Positions 1 through 9,787 of a DNA stretch of 64,000 bases are shown in pieces. Below the pieces are notes generated by a model, which saw only the letters and a program-made list of their open reading frames with translations, made no database searches and was not told the origin of the DNA. The position numbers and the translations under genes were made by a program. This DNA comes from Streptococcus porcinus (lineage in GTDB: Bacteria; Bacillota; Bacilli; Lactobacillales; Streptococcaceae), in the NCBI RefSeq assembly GCF_900475415.1, contig NZ_LS483388.1:263501-327500 (forward strand), in the 5' to 3' direction. The first letter of the stretch is position 1; every line of letters begins with the position of its first letter.

Positions 1-741
1 GTAGCCTTGCGAAACCAGCTTGAGAGTGATTTAGAAGAGTTACGGACCTCTAGTTTGGAAACTGGAGACATTTTGCTTTCTGCTCAGGAATTAGCAGAGG
101 AAGACTGGGCTGATAATTGGAAAAAATACTATGAGCCGGCTCGCATTACGCATGATCTGACCATCGTTCCTTCCTGGACTGATTATAAGGCAGAGCCTGA
201 GGAAAAAGTCATTCGTCTAGATCCTGGGATGGCTTTTGGAACAGGCACTCATCCGACCACCAAGATGAGTCTTTTTGCTCTGGAACAAGTTCTCCGTGGC
301 GGTGAGACGGTCATCGATGTGGGAACTGGGTCTGGCGTCCTATCTATTGCAAGTTCTTTATTAGGAGCTAAGAAAATTTTTGCTTTTGATTTGGATGATA
401 TAGCGGTGCGTGTGGCCGAAGAAAACATTGCTTTAAATCAGGAGACGTCCAATATCCAAGTGGCTACAGGGGATCTTCTAAAAGGTGTTGAGCAGAAACC
501 ACAGGTGATTGTTGCTAATATCTTAGCAGATATTTTAATTCACTTGACAGAAGATGCCTATCGTTTGCTTGATGATGAGGGGTACTTGATTATGTCAGGT
601 ATTATTTCAGAAAAATGGGATATGGTTCGCAAGTCAGCTGAAGATGCTGGTTTCTTCTTGGAAACTCATATGATCCAAGGAGAATGGAATGCTTGCGTCT
701 TCAGGAAAACAGATAATAAATCAGGAGTGATTGGTGGCTGA
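1..741 (+). CDS. prmA: Ribosomal protein L11 methyltransferase (3' part)
   Basis: SAM-dependent methyltransferase that methylates ribosomal protein L11 in the cytoplasm. The frame is open from the first base, and the family is usually a little over 310 residues, so roughly the first 70 residues lie outside the window; the TTG at position 7 is not the true start. The SAM-binding glycine motif DVGTGSG and the downstream NILADIL segment are both present. The stop codon overlaps the rsmE start (TGATG), the usual prmA-rsmE coupling in streptococci. Confidence 0.95.
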   Translation, partial: VALRNQLESDLEELRTSSLETGDILLSAQELAEEDWADNWKKYYEPARITHDLTIVPSWTDYKAEPEEKVIRLDPGMAFGTGTHPTTKMSLFALEQVLRGGETVIDVGTGSGVLSIASSLLGAKKIFAFDLDDIAVRVAEENIALNQETSNIQVATGDLLKGVEQKPQVIVANILADILIHLTEDAYRLLDDEGYLIMSGIISEKWDMVRKSAEDAGFFLETHMIQGEWNACVFRKTDNKSGVIGG

Positions 742-1487
742 TGCAACAATATTTTATTAAGGGGCCTTGTCAAAACCCAGTTATTATTGAGGATAAGGAA
801 ACTATTAAACACATGTTTCAGGTTATGCGCTTGACTGATGGAGATCAGGTTTGTCTGGTCTTTGAGGATGGAATCAAGCGCTTAGCTGCTGTTTCTGATA
901 GCGCAGCACATACATTTACTATTTTGCAAGCTTTGGATCAATCTGTCGAACTACCCGTAGCTGTAACTATTGCCTCTGGCTTTCCAAAGGGGGATAAGTT
1001 AGAATGGGTGACGCAAAAAGTGACAGAATTAGGTGCTTCTGCTATTTGGGGTTTTCCGGCGGATTGGTCAGTGGCTAAATGGGATGGCAAAAAATTGGCT
1101 AAGAAGCAAGAAAAATTGTTAAAGATAGCACAGGGTGCAGCTGAACAGAGTAAACGAAACATTATCCCAGAAGTGGAATTATTTGAACAAAAGTCAGCTT
1201 TTTTGAGGCAATTGTCCGGATTTGATTATGTTTTTGTCGCTTATGAAGAATCAGCAAAAATAGGTGAACAAGCTGCTTTTGCGACTGGCTTAAAAGCTTG
1301 TCAACCGGGTGATAGCTTGCTCTTTATCTTCGGGCCAGAAGGTGGTTTATCACCACAGGAGGTTCAAGACTTTGAAGCAATTGGTGCACAGATGATAGGC
1401 CTAGGTCCCCGGATTATGCGGACTGAAACAGCACCTTTGTATGTTTTGAGCGCGGTAAGCTACGCTTTAGAGTTAGCCGTGAAATAG
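741..1487 (+). CDS. rsmE: 16S rRNA (uracil-1498-N3)-methyltransferase
   Basis: SPOUT-class RNA methyltransferase that modifies U1498 of 16S rRNA. The 248-residue length is normal. The C-terminal knotted SAM-binding region carries FGPEGGLS and LGPRIMRTETA, the family signatures. It starts in the last base of prmA, so it is translationally coupled, and is followed by an intrinsic terminator near 1569-1602. Confidence 0.95.
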   Translation: MQQYFIKGPCQNPVIIEDKETIKHMFQVMRLTDGDQVCLVFEDGIKRLAAVSDSAAHTFTILQALDQSVELPVAVTIASGFPKGDKLEWVTQKVTELGASAIWGFPADWSVAKWDGKKLAKKQEKLLKIAQGAAEQSKRNIIPEVELFEQKSAFLRQLSGFDYVFVAYEESAKIGEQAAFATGLKACQPGDSLLFIFGPEGGLSPQEVQDFEAIGAQMIGLGPRIMRTETAPLYVLSAVSYALELAVK

Positions 1488-1568
1488 CAAGCTGCTTTTA
1501 AATGCACTGATAAATGCATACCAATCATTAATTCCCGTACAAGCAATCATTATCTATTAGTCTAGTTA

Positions 1569-1602
1569 ATCTTCCCATGTTTGGGAAGATTTTTTATTTT
1601 TT
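1569..1602 (+). terminator. Intrinsic terminator of prmA-rsmE
   Basis: ATCTTCCC pairs with GGGAAGAT across a 6-nt loop, followed by a T-rich tract. It lies 80 bp after the rsmE stop. Confidence 0.85.
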
Positions 1603-1614
1603 CTCAAGATGGCC

Positions 1615-1643
1615 TTTACAAAAAGATAAATGGGGCATATAAT
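1615..1643 (+). promoter_or_regulatory. malT promoter
   Basis: TTTACA (1615-1620), a 17-bp spacer and TATAAT (1638-1643) form a near-consensus sigma-A promoter. The palindromic operators start about 10 bp downstream, which suggests repression of initiation or early elongation. Confidence 0.8.
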
Positions 1644-1652
1644 AAAGAGGTA

Positions 1653-1681
1653 GCGCAAGCGATTGCGTAAAGCGTTTGCAA
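1653..1681 (+). promoter_or_regulatory. LacI/CcpA-type operators upstream of malT
   Basis: Two overlapping palindromes: CGCAA-GCGA-TTGCG (within 1653-1667) and TTGC-N11-GCAA (1663-1681). The second contains a 14-mer (1668-1681) with two mismatches to the cre consensus TGNAANCGNNNNCA. They fit a LacI-family regulator such as MalR and/or CcpA; the sequence alone cannot say which. Confidence 0.6.
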
Positions 1682-1751
1682 CAAGATCTGATTATAAGTC
1701 TAACGCATCTTTAGGATTATGATTTGCAGGTCAAAGAAAAAGGAGAAAATA

Positions 1752-3938
1752 ATGAAATCATCTGTCAAACGCATTTTCAGCTTTGAGTTTTGGCAAAAGT
1801 TTGGAAAATGCTTAATGGTTGTTATTGCTGTAATGCCAGCTGCTGGTTTGATGATTAGTATTGGGAATTCTATTCCGATGATTAATCATGACTCAGCTTT
1901 CTTAAGTTCGTTAGGAAATATTATTGCTCAAATTGGTTGGGCTGTGATTGTAAATCTTCACTTACTCTTTGCTTTAGCTATCGGTGGAAGCTGGGCTAAA
2001 GAGCGTGCTGGTGGGGCTTTTGCTTCAGGACTTGCATTTATATTAATCAATCGTATCACGGGAGCTTTTTACGGGGTTAATGCAGCCATGTTAGCTGAGC
2101 CAACTGCTAAAGTCTCAAGCCTTTTTGGCACACAAATGATTGTTAAAGACTATTTTACAAGTGTTTTGGAATCGCCTGCCTTGAATACTGGTGTTTTCGT
2201 AGGTATTATTGCCGGTTTTGTTGGGGCTACAGCTTATAATAAATACTATAACTATCGTCGATTGCCAGAGGTACTGACCTTTTTTAATGGGAAACGTTTT
2301 GTTCCCTTTGTGGTTATCTTACGTTCAGTCTTAGTAGCACTTGTTTTAGTAGTTGTTTGGCCTTTAATTCAAACTGGAATTAATGGTTTTGGTAAGTGGA
2401 TTGCTTCGTCACAAGACACAGCACCGTTTTTGGCACCCTTTTTATATGGTACTTTAGAGCGCCTGCTCCTTCCTTTTGGTTTACACCACATGTTGACTAT
2501 CCCAATGAATTATACTGCGCTTGGTGGAACTTATGAGGTGATGACAGGTGCTAGCCAAGGTTCAAAAGTATTTGGTCAAGATCCACTTTGGTTAGCTTGG
2601 GTAACAGACCTGGTTAACTTGAAGGGCTCAAATGCTTCCGCTTATCATGATTTGCTAACTAGTGTGACACCTGCCCGTTTTAAGGTTGGTCAAATGATTG
2701 GTGCAACGGGGACTCTTATGGGTGTTGCTTTAGCGATGTATCGAAATGTTGATAAAGATAAAAAGTCTAAATATAAAATGATGTTTATCTCAGCCGCAGC
2801 AGCCGTTTTTTTAACGGGTGTGACAGAGCCACTTGAGTATATGTTCATGTTTGCGGCTATGCCACTTTATATTGTTTACGCTGTGGTTCAGGGAGCTTCA
2901 TTTGCAATGGCTGACCTTGTTAACCTTCGGGTACACTCTTTTGGAAACATTGAATTATTAACTCGGACGCCAATGGCTATTAAAGCTGGACTTGCTATGG
3001 ACTTGATCAACTTCGTTTGGGTTTCTGTATTATTTGGTCTTATCATGTACTTTATTGCTGATTTTATGATTAAAAAGATGCATCTAGCAACAGCAGGTCG
3101 ACTTGGCAACTATGATGCTGATATGTTAGAAAATAATAATCATAAGCCTACTTCAGTTCAAGAAACAAATGCTAGTCCACAAGTGCTGCAAATTATTCAG
3201 TTATTAGGTGGTGCTGATAATATTTCTGATGTTGATGCCTGTATGACGCGCTTACGGGTAACTGTCAAAGATTCTGACCGAGTTGGGACTCAAGAAGCTT
3301 GGAAAAAAGCTGGTGCAATGGGACTGATTATGAAGGGCACAGGTGTCCAAGCAGTTTATGGACCGAAAGCAGATATTTTAAAATCAGATATTCAAGATTT
3401 TTTAGATTCAGGTGTTGAAATTCCCCAAGCTGTCTTTCCTGATTCTTCAACTGAGCCTGTCATTCCCACAAAATCTACAAAAATTTCAGAAGCTATTTAT
3501 TCAGTTGCACAAGGAACAGTTCTGCCTATTACGGAAGTAAAGGATCAGGTTTTTGCTAGTAAGATGATGGGTGATGGCTTTGCGGTAGAGCCAACTTCAG
3601 GAGAAATTTATGCTCCGGTTTCGGGGACAATTACTAGTATTTTCCCAAGTAAACACGCCCTTGGTTTAATAACAGACTCTGGTCTAGAGGTTTTAATTCA
3701 TGTCGGTTTAGACACAGTTGATTTGAATGGGAAACCTTTTGATGTTCAAGTTAGTCAAGGCCAAAAAGTGAAAGCTGGTGACCTTCTCATCAAGGCAGAT
3801 TTAGAAGCGATAGTAGCTGCAGAAAAAGAAAAAACGATTGTCCTTGTCTTCACCAATCAAGCAGAAGTCATTGAGGTGAGCCTTCTTAAAACAGGAGAAG
3901 AGGCCGCTAAAACACAAGTTGCTAGCGTTAAACTATAA
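1752..3938 (+). CDS. malT: PTS maltose/glucose-family transporter, EIICBA
   Basis: Membrane permease that imports and phosphorylates a sugar. Three PTS domains lie in one chain: EIIC in roughly the first 420 residues with many hydrophobic helices and the GLHHMLTIPMN signature; EIIB with the phospho-acceptor Cys497 in DVDACMTRLRV; and EIIA with His650 in LIHVGLDTV. Start: an in-frame ATG exists at 1719, but ATG 1752 has a strong AAAGGAG site, giving 728 residues. In pyogenic streptococci the homologue at this locus is the maltose/maltotriose PTS MalT; glucose is a possible alternative substrate. Operators at 1653-1681 and the nearby pulA, dexB and msmK genes support a maltodextrin role. Confidence 0.85.
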   Translation: MKSSVKRIFSFEFWQKFGKCLMVVIAVMPAAGLMISIGNSIPMINHDSAFLSSLGNIIAQIGWAVIVNLHLLFALAIGGSWAKERAGGAFASGLAFILINRITGAFYGVNAAMLAEPTAKVSSLFGTQMIVKDYFTSVLESPALNTGVFVGIIAGFVGATAYNKYYNYRRLPEVLTFFNGKRFVPFVVILRSVLVALVLVVVWPLIQTGINGFGKWIASSQDTAPFLAPFLYGTLERLLLPFGLHHMLTIPMNYTALGGTYEVMTGASQGSKVFGQDPLWLAWVTDLVNLKGSNASAYHDLLTSVTPARFKVGQMIGATGTLMGVALAMYRNVDKDKKSKYKMMFISAAAAVFLTGVTEPLEYMFMFAAMPLYIVYAVVQGASFAMADLVNLRVHSFGNIELLTRTPMAIKAGLAMDLINFVWVSVLFGLIMYFIADFMIKKMHLATAGRLGNYDADMLENNNHKPTSVQETNASPQVLQIIQLLGGADNISDVDACMTRLRVTVKDSDRVGTQEAWKKAGAMGLIMKGTGVQAVYGPKADILKSDIQDFLDSGVEIPQAVFPDSSTEPVIPTKSTKISEAIYSVAQGTVLPITEVKDQVFASKMMGDGFAVEPTSGEIYAPVSGTITSIFPSKHALGLITDSGLEVLIHVGLDTVDLNGKPFDVQVSQGQKVKAGDLLIKADLEAIVAAEKEKTIVLVFTNQAEVIEVSLLKTGEEAAKTQVASVKL

Positions 3939-3983
3939 GTAATAGGAAAAATTTGTTCTTTGTTCTTTGGAGAAAGGAAATAT

Positions 3984-4811
3984 ATGGCGAAATGGTTAAC
4001 TTTAAATACACATTCTTGGATGGAAGCGAATGCCTTAAAAAAACTGTTTGATTTGGCAGAACATATACTTGCTGAGAAGTATGATGTCATTTGCTTACAG
4101 GAAGTCAATCAATTAATTGAGAGTGATTTAGCTACTGAAGACTCTTTTTACCAAAAAATTCCAGGAACACCATCCTTACATAAGGATAATTTTGCCCTCT
4201 TACTCACTAATTATTTAGCAAAGCGGGGGCAACCTTACTATTGGTCATGGGCTTATAATCATATCGGTTACGATATTTATAAGGAAGGCGTGGTTATTCT
4301 TTCAAAAAAACCAATGCGGGTTAGGGGTATCCTAGTGACAGCGATTGATGATGAGTATGACTATCACACGAGACGCGTGCTATTGGCTAAGACAGAGGTT
4401 GATGGAAGAGAAGTGGCCCTCGCTTCTGTTCACTTGTCTTGGTTTGGAAAGGGATTTGAAGAAGAATGGTCTATGCTGGAGCAGAGCTTGCAGAATTTGA
4501 ATTTACCCTTAGTTGTTATGGGAGACTTTAATAATCCGACAGACAGTAAAGGGTATAATATGATACTGAGAAGTTCCTTGGGGCTACGGGATAGTCACAA
4601 GGAAGCAGAAATCGTTTTTGGAGATCATAGTATTGTATCTGATATAGATGGTTGGGAAGGTAATAGATACTCCTTTAAGGTGGATCATGCATTTATGAGC
4701 CAAGAGTTTAATATTAGTCGCTCAGAAATAACTTTTGAAGGAGGAGATGCCCCAGTTGTCAGTGATCATTATGGTCTATCGGTGGAAGCGAGCTGGATCA
4801 ATTCGGATTAA
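3984..4811 (+). CDS. Endonuclease/exonuclease/phosphatase family protein
   Basis: A 275-residue member of the EEP (DNase I-like) metal-dependent superfamily, which cleaves phosphodiester or phosphomonoester bonds. The catalytic blocks are visible: CLQEVNQ (metal-binding Glu), GDFNNP, and C-terminal SDHYGL. There is no signal peptide. ATG 3984, after an AGAAAGGAAA site, is preferred over the in-frame ATG 24 bp upstream. It follows malT closely and may be cotranscribed; the true substrate is unknown. Confidence 0.8.
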   Translation: MAKWLTLNTHSWMEANALKKLFDLAEHILAEKYDVICLQEVNQLIESDLATEDSFYQKIPGTPSLHKDNFALLLTNYLAKRGQPYYWSWAYNHIGYDIYKEGVVILSKKPMRVRGILVTAIDDEYDYHTRRVLLAKTEVDGREVALASVHLSWFGKGFEEEWSMLEQSLQNLNLPLVVMGDFNNPTDSKGYNMILRSSLGLRDSHKEAEIVFGDHSIVSDIDGWEGNRYSFKVDHAFMSQEFNISRSEITFEGGDAPVVSDHYGLSVEASWINSD

Positions 4812-4820
4812 TCTGGATAG

Positions 4821-4853
4821 AAAAAAGTCAGGATAAAGTGTCCTGACTTTTTT
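4821..4853. terminator. Bidirectional terminator
   Basis: AAAAAAGTCAGGA and TCCTGACTTTTTT form a 13-bp stem with a 7-nt loop, with A-runs and T-runs on either side. It serves the convergent nuclease (+) and kinase (-) genes; the kinase stop codon lies inside the hairpin. Confidence 0.9.
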
Positions 4854-5340
4854 CTATATCTTTTAAAATGTGACTGAGAGCTTGTGCTATCGAAATTTCT
4901 GCACTGAAAAGATGTTCGGGAATAACTTTAATGTAATCTTTGTCATTCCACCATTTCTCTAGAGATTCTTTTCCAAAATCCTTTGCTTTAGCTCTTTGGG
5001 AGTGTCGCTTGACGGTTTCTTCAAATGTAAGGTCATAGTAATACGCTAAGGTTTTGATATGTGACTTCTCAGTGATGTAGTGCCAAATGGGTTGATACCA
5101 GTCCGCTTTTAGAATACCTTCTAAAATAATGTAGTCACAGTTATTAAAGCCGTAATGTAATAAGGTTTTTAACAGTGGGATAGTTGGCGTATTGAAGCCA
5201 TCATGTGCTAAGAGCATCTCCCGTCGCAACTCATCTTGTGAAAGCCGTAAGGTATTTTCTCCTAACTGTCTTTGAAGTGCTCTAGCTAAGCTGCTTTTGC
5301 CACTTGCGGCATTTCCTCTGATAATAATCAAATTAGGCAT
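4828..5340 (-). CDS. P-loop kinase-like protein (AAA_33 family)
   Basis: A 170-residue P-loop NTPase with a Walker A motif GNAASGKSS at about residues 9-17 and an RxSQDELRREM segment typical of small nucleotide/zeta-toxin-like kinases. Such proteins transfer a phosphate from ATP to a small substrate; the substrate here is unknown. No antitoxin gene is adjacent, so a toxin role is not supported. The last codons are embedded in the bidirectional terminator. Confidence 0.7.
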   Translation of the reverse strand: MPNLIIIRGNAASGKSSLARALQRQLGENTLRLSQDELRREMLLAHDGFNTPTIPLLKTLLHYGFNNCDYIILEGILKADWYQPIWHYITEKSHIKTLAYYYDLTFEETVKRHSQRAKAKDFGKESLEKWWNDKDYIKVIPEHLFSAEISIAQALSHILKDIEKSQDTLS

Positions 5341-5468
5341 ATGAAACGAGGTCCCCTAGTTGTTCAAAGTTTTTGGTAATTAAGTTAGATTTTATGGAGG
5401 ACTGCTAGTCCGAAAGAAGGTATCCGAATGCTTTTAGTCTAGTAGTAACAAGAAATCTAGGAGAACGC

Positions 5469-6506
5469 TTACTCAATCATTTGACTTCTAAGGTAAGCAT
5501 CTACTAGTTTTTCTGTAGCTTCAACAGAGTCCCTATGCGTTCTTTCGTATGAATGACTCGACTCTATTCCTGCTCCAAGGAGAGCATGTTTAACTTCAGC
5601 ACCAGATCTCAGAGCAGCTGAAGCATCTGAGCCATAGTAAGGATAAATATCTAATTGATACGGAATGTCATTTTGGAGGCAAAGGGCGACCATATGTTGA
5701 CGAAGATCGTAATGGTAGGGGCCAGAGGCATCTTTAACACAGATAGAAACGGAGTATTCATCTGTTGCTTGGTCATCTCCCATTGCTCCCATATCAACTG
5801 CTAGGTATTCAACGGTTTCTTCTGGTAAGCTGGAGTTGGCACCGTGACCAACTTCTTCGAAGGCTGAGAAGTAAAAATGAGTCGTGTAAGGCAAAGTAAT
5901 ATTATGGATATGATATTCTTTTAACAATTCCATCAGAATAGCTGCAGAAACCTTGTCGTCTAAATGTCGAGATTTAATAAAACCAGAATCTGTGAGCACG
6001 ACTCTAGGATCAAAGGAAATAAAATCACCAACTTCGATCCCAAGGGCACGGGTTTCATCAGCTGTGCGGACTTTTTCATCAAGTCTAACTTCCATATTAG
6101 CTTGGCTGCGCTCAGCAGTGCCAGCGTCTTTATAAACATGGACGGATGTTTGGTGAATGAGAATAGTTCCTGAAATTTCCTTACCATTTTTAGCAAGGTG
6201 AACAGTACAGTTTTCACCTTCAATAGCGTTATAAACAAAACCTCCAACTAAGTCCATTTTTAGTCGGCCATCAGGTTTAATGGCACGGACCATTGCTCCT
6301 AAAGTATCTAAATGGGCAGTTACAAGACGGTGTTTGTTGTCATCTTGACCTTTAACAGAGACCATAAGACCGCCCTTATTAGTTTTTATGGGTTGATAAC
6401 CAAAGTTACGTAGTTCATCAGCAACATATTCCATAATTTTCTTGGTAAAGCCTGTTGGTGAGGGGATTTGAGTGAGCTTTGTAATATAATCAACAGTTGT
6501 TTTCAT
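5469..6506 (-). CDS. M42 family metallo-aminopeptidase
   Basis: A 345-residue cytoplasmic zinc/cobalt aminopeptidase of the M42 family (glutamyl aminopeptidase, FrvX and YsdC relatives). Metal-binding and catalytic blocks are visible: TAHLDT near residue 65, SRHLDDK near 180 and FSAFEEVGHG near 213. It probably trims peptides after oligopeptide uptake. The nearest upstream gene on this strand is nrdI, separated by a terminator hairpin, so this gene has its own transcript. Confidence 0.85.
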   Translation of the reverse strand: MKTTVDYITKLTQIPSPTGFTKKIMEYVADELRNFGYQPIKTNKGGLMVSVKGQDDNKHRLVTAHLDTLGAMVRAIKPDGRLKMDLVGGFVYNAIEGENCTVHLAKNGKEISGTILIHQTSVHVYKDAGTAERSQANMEVRLDEKVRTADETRALGIEVGDFISFDPRVVLTDSGFIKSRHLDDKVSAAILMELLKEYHIHNITLPYTTHFYFSAFEEVGHGANSSLPEETVEYLAVDMGAMGDDQATDEYSVSICVKDASGPYHYDLRQHMVALCLQNDIPYQLDIYPYYGSDASAALRSGAEVKHALLGAGIESSHSYERTHRDSVEATEKLVDAYLRSQMIE

Positions 6507-6565
6507 GTCAACTTCCTTTATCCTTTTTTCAATATTTCTATTATAGCATGCTAAAGGTATTTATA

Positions 6566-6591
6566 TAAGAAAAACCCAGAAAAGACTGGGT
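6566..6591 (-). terminator. Terminator of the nrdI-like gene
   Basis: On the minus strand ACCCAG pairs with CTGGGT around a short loop and is followed by a T run. It lies 4 bp past the nrdI stop. Confidence 0.75.
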
Positions 6592-6594
6592 ATT

Positions 6595-7056
6595 CTATGG
6601 GTGTTCTTGAAAAAGTTTTTTCTTTTCGATAATTATTTCAGCTAAGCGTTCAATATCAGCACTAGTTCCCCGTAATTCAAAATCACCGAGCATAGGAAAG
6701 CCAAAACGTTTTTCATACTGTTTCGCTGTCAAACAATATTGGTTATTAAAATTACGGTTGCCAGAACCAATAATTCCAAAGCAACGTTTGAAGTTATCGT
6801 GAGCTTCTATAAAATCACCTAAAGGATTGGTGAGAATTTCTACATCTCCGGAGTCTAGGCCGTTTCCTCCTTCTAAATAGGTGGGTAAAATAGCGACAAA
6901 ATCATCATCAACAGGAAAAGTGTTATGTTTTAACTCTTTAATGTTAATTGGCTTGGTGTGGATGTTATATTTTTCTTCTAAATATAGGCTCAAGCGTTTG
7001 ACAAAGCTAAGTGTGTTTCCACTTAAACTAATAAAGACAATGGTTAAATCAGACAT
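6595..7056 (-). CDS. nrdI: NrdI-like flavodoxin
   Basis: A 153-residue flavoprotein. NrdI supplies the oxidant that assembles the Mn-tyrosyl cofactor of class Ib ribonucleotide reductase NrdF. The N-terminal [10 protein letters not shown] phosphate-binding loop and [13 protein letters not shown], which contacts the flavin, are characteristic of NrdI. No nrdE, nrdF or nrdH is nearby, so it is a stand-alone copy; a different redox partner is possible. Confidence 0.8.
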   Translation of the reverse strand: MSDLTIVFISLSGNTLSFVKRLSLYLEEKYNIHTKPINIKELKHNTFPVDDDFVAILPTYLEGGNGLDSGDVEILTNPLGDFIEAHDNFKRCFGIIGSGNRNFNNQYCLTAKQYEKRFGFPMLGDFELRGTSADIERLAEIIIEKKKLFQEHP

Positions 7057-7127
7057 CTATGTCTCCTTGTACTATATCTTGTAATATATCTAACAGTTTA
7101 GCACAAGATATAGTATTGCACAAGCTT

Positions 7128-7168
7128 AAAAGAAGCTAGCTGGAACATAAGATTCAGCTAGCTTCTTT
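7128..7168 (-). terminator. Terminator hairpin after the surface nucleotidase
   Basis: AAAGAAGCTAGCTG pairs perfectly with CAGCTAGCTTCTTT (14 bp, 12-nt loop). On the minus strand, transcription leaves it into a short T-rich run. It lies 52 bp past the stop of the surface protein gene. Confidence 0.75.
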
Positions 7169-7220
7169 GAGATTTCTTATAGGTTTAAGTTAGTATGACG
7201 TGAATATGGCTATCTCTTCT

Positions 7221-9677
7221 TTATTCTTTTTTTTGATTCTTTTTCCTAAAGAGTCCAGCAATTCCCAGAAAACTTAGTCCTAGCAAGAAACTATTTTTTG
7301 ATTCTTTGACACCTGTGTGCGGTAGTTCTTTATTAGCAATAGTTTCACTTTTGCTAGTTTGGGCTCTGTTTGTTTGCTGATAGAGGTTAGCTGCTAGTTG
7401 ATAGATGTACTGGCGTTGTGAATCGGTAAGTTTATAATCTGTCTGATGAGGATTGGCTGGATTAGTAGTATCAGCTGTTCCTACGGGGCTTGTCGGAGCC
7501 TCAGACTTGACATAGGTAAAGATAAAATCGCCAAAACCTTCAATAGATGAAGGTGCATGATATCTAATATCTTTGACGTCATTAAGTAGTTTTTTCGCTC
7601 CATCAGCGGTCAGAAAATGTAAATTCAGGCCTTCGATAGTATTAGCGAAGTACCAGTTGTTGTCAGCAGTTGGATTAATGGTTTTTTCAGAAACAATATA
7701 GTTAATAATGGCTTGGCGATTTTCCAAGTTTAAGAGACGATTGAGGCTTGCGTTTTTCACGCCGGGAAAAGTTCCGCTCGAACGATAGTTGTTGGTCACA
7801 ACCATGAATTCTTGATTGGGATCAATATCTTGTCCTTGGTATTTCAAGTTGCGAACTCGACTAGAATTAGGATTCACTAAGTTGCCTTTTGCATCGTACT
7901 TATTAGCTTGGGTAATATCAAATTCATAAGTCACACCATCGATGACATCAAAATTATAGGTACGGTAATCAGTGTTAATAAGGTTTTGAGGGGCAGTATT
8001 AGTTGGGTCAATTGTGTTGAATTGCCCAGCAGCCATTTCTAACCATTCTTTGAGATCTGCACCTGTTACTTTAACGATGGCGGTAACGTTATCATAAAGA
8101 TAGAGGTCTGCAACATTTTTGATTGCAATTGGACCGGCAGAAATATCAGTATAAGCCGTTGGGTCATTTCGTGTACCAGCTTTAAATGGTGCAGCTGCAG
8201 AAAGGAGTGGAAGGTTTGCTTCAGGAGTACCTGCTAATTGTTGTTTAGCATACCATAGCTGAGCTTTGTTCACAATCTGAACAGAAGGGTCATCTTTCAC
8301 TAAGGCAAAATAGCTATTGATTGGTGCTGTTGTTTCTCCAACGGTTTGACGAACATAATCAATTGTTCCTTGATGAGCTTTAGCGGCTATTGCAAGAATT
8401 TTAGGATCAGCGTCTGTTGATTTAGTGTTGATTTTCCGTATTTCGGCATGGTTTTTATCCTTGTTAACAAGCCATTTACCACCAGTATAAGTAAGGTCTA
8501 AATCAATTACCCCGATATGGTCGCCATATTTTCCAGCCATGGTAACGGGAGTGCCGTTAATGAGACCTGAAACACCATCAACACCTGCGTAGGTTTCGTA
8601 AGTTCCAGTGCCTGTTCCAGAAGGAAATTCAGCGTGTGAATGCCCTGTCACAACAGCATCAACGCCTGTTAAACTGGCAATTTGATAACCGACATTTTCC
8701 TCGCCAGCTTCGTAAATGTTATCACCGATACCAGTGTGTGCAAGAACTAAGATGATATCAGCACCAGCCTTTTTAATGGTAGGGATAATTTCTGTCACCG
8801 CTTGAACAGCATCTTTGACCCTAACTTTACCTTCGAGGTTTGCCTTATCCCAGGCCATAATTTGGGGAGGAACAATTCCTGTAATTCCAACTTTGAGGTT
8901 GACTGCCTGGCCATTAGCATCTATAAAGGTTTTGGTAATAATATCGTAAGGCTTAAAAACGAACTGGTCATTATTTGCATCTAAAACGTTAGCGTTGACA
9001 ATTGGAAGTCCTGCTGAGGCGATGACCTGTTTTAGAAAAGGAAGTCCATAGTTAAATTCGTGGTTGCCAAGAGTGGAGGCATCATAACCAAGAGCATTTA
9101 GTGCAGCATACATAGGATGGACTTCTTCTGCTGACACTGGCTTAATTAGGGCAGTGTAAGTGCCAAGTGGAGTGCCTTGTAGAATGTCGCCGTTGTCTAC
9201 GAGGATAGTGTTAGGATTTTCAGTGCGTGCTTGGTCGATAAGAATGGCAGTTTTTGCTAAGCCGATGGTTTGTGAATCCTTATCTTGATAGTAGTCATAA
9301 TTAACAAGATTAGAATGGAGGTCTGTTGTCGAAACAATACGCACGTCAATATTTTGCCCTTCAACAGGAGCTGAAGCTTGTTGTTTAGCTACGGGAGCTA
9401 GCTGGGCATTGATCTTGGGGTCGAGATTAGTAGTTACACTTGGTATTTCTTGGTTACTAGTATTGTTAGTAATAGTTGTTGAATCAGTTATTGTTGGAGC
9501 TGTTGGGGTGCTGTTAGTGGTTGTTGTGGCTAAAGCCTCACTACTTGGAACCCTAGTATTGCTACTCATTGGGGTAGTTATATCAGGGCTACTTTCCGCT
9601 TTTACTATCTGAGTTGCTCCTGCAGAAAGTAACATAGCAAGCCAAATCGCACTTTTTGAAATATAGTATTTTCTCAT
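7221..9677 (-). CDS. LPXTG-anchored 5'-nucleotidase / cyclic-nucleotide phosphodiesterase
   Basis: An 818-residue ecto-enzyme. An N-terminal signal peptide ends near VKA-E, a Ser/Thr-rich linker reaches about residue 105, and a calcineurin-like metallophosphatase domain follows (STTDLHSN, DNGDILQG, LGNHEFNYG, LAHTG, TGHSHAEF). Then come the 5'-nucleotidase C-terminal domain and LPHTG, a hydrophobic stretch and a basic tail for sortase A anchoring. It dephosphorylates nucleotides outside the cell. Size and order match CpdB/CdnP, which in group B Streptococcus degrades extracellular cyclic-di-AMP, but NudP-like 5'-nucleotidase activity cannot be excluded. It has its own consensus promoter. Confidence 0.85.
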   Translation of the reverse strand: MRKYYISKSAIWLAMLLSAGATQIVKAESSPDITTPMSSNTRVPSSEALATTTTNSTPTAPTITDSTTITNNTSNQEIPSVTTNLDPKINAQLAPVAKQQASAPVEGQNIDVRIVSTTDLHSNLVNYDYYQDKDSQTIGLAKTAILIDQARTENPNTILVDNGDILQGTPLGTYTALIKPVSAEEVHPMYAALNALGYDASTLGNHEFNYGLPFLKQVIASAGLPIVNANVLDANNDQFVFKPYDIITKTFIDANGQAVNLKVGITGIVPPQIMAWDKANLEGKVRVKDAVQAVTEIIPTIKKAGADIILVLAHTGIGDNIYEAGEENVGYQIASLTGVDAVVTGHSHAEFPSGTGTGTYETYAGVDGVSGLINGTPVTMAGKYGDHIGVIDLDLTYTGGKWLVNKDKNHAEIRKINTKSTDADPKILAIAAKAHQGTIDYVRQTVGETTAPINSYFALVKDDPSVQIVNKAQLWYAKQQLAGTPEANLPLLSAAAPFKAGTRNDPTAYTDISAGPIAIKNVADLYLYDNVTAIVKVTGADLKEWLEMAAGQFNTIDPTNTAPQNLINTDYRTYNFDVIDGVTYEFDITQANKYDAKGNLVNPNSSRVRNLKYQGQDIDPNQEFMVVTNNYRSSGTFPGVKNASLNRLLNLENRQAIINYIVSEKTINPTADNNWYFANTIEGLNLHFLTADGAKKLLNDVKDIRYHAPSSIEGFGDFIFTYVKSEAPTSPVGTADTTNPANPHQTDYKLTDSQRQYIYQLAANLYQQTNRAQTSKSETIANKELPHTGVKESKNSFLLGLSFLGIAGLFRKKNQKKE

Positions 9678-9723
9678 TCCTAAAATCTCCTAATAATTTT
9701 ATAAAAAATGAACTTAGACTTCT

Positions 9724-9752
9724 ATTATAACCTGAAAAAGGGTTTTCATCAA
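9724..9752 (-). promoter_or_regulatory. Promoter of the surface nucleotidase gene
   Basis: On the minus strand, TTGATG, a 17-bp spacer and TATAAT form a near-consensus sigma-A promoter about 47 bp upstream of the start codon. Confidence 0.75.
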
Positions 9753-9787
9753 CATAATTCACGAACATTTTCCTGATTTTTAGCGGT

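Noticed and set aside
938..1162. Minus-strand ORF opposite rsmE
   Set aside because: Antisense shadow of a well conserved gene, as are similar frames opposite malT, rel, pulA, proS, polC and pnp.
4828..5340. Zeta-type toxin
   Set aside because: The P-loop kinase pattern is compatible, but there is no epsilon-like antitoxin and the gene is in a housekeeping context.
5341..5468. Possible terminator at the GGACT-GCT-AGTCC hairpin (5399-5411)
   Set aside because: The stem is short and there is no T-run on either strand.
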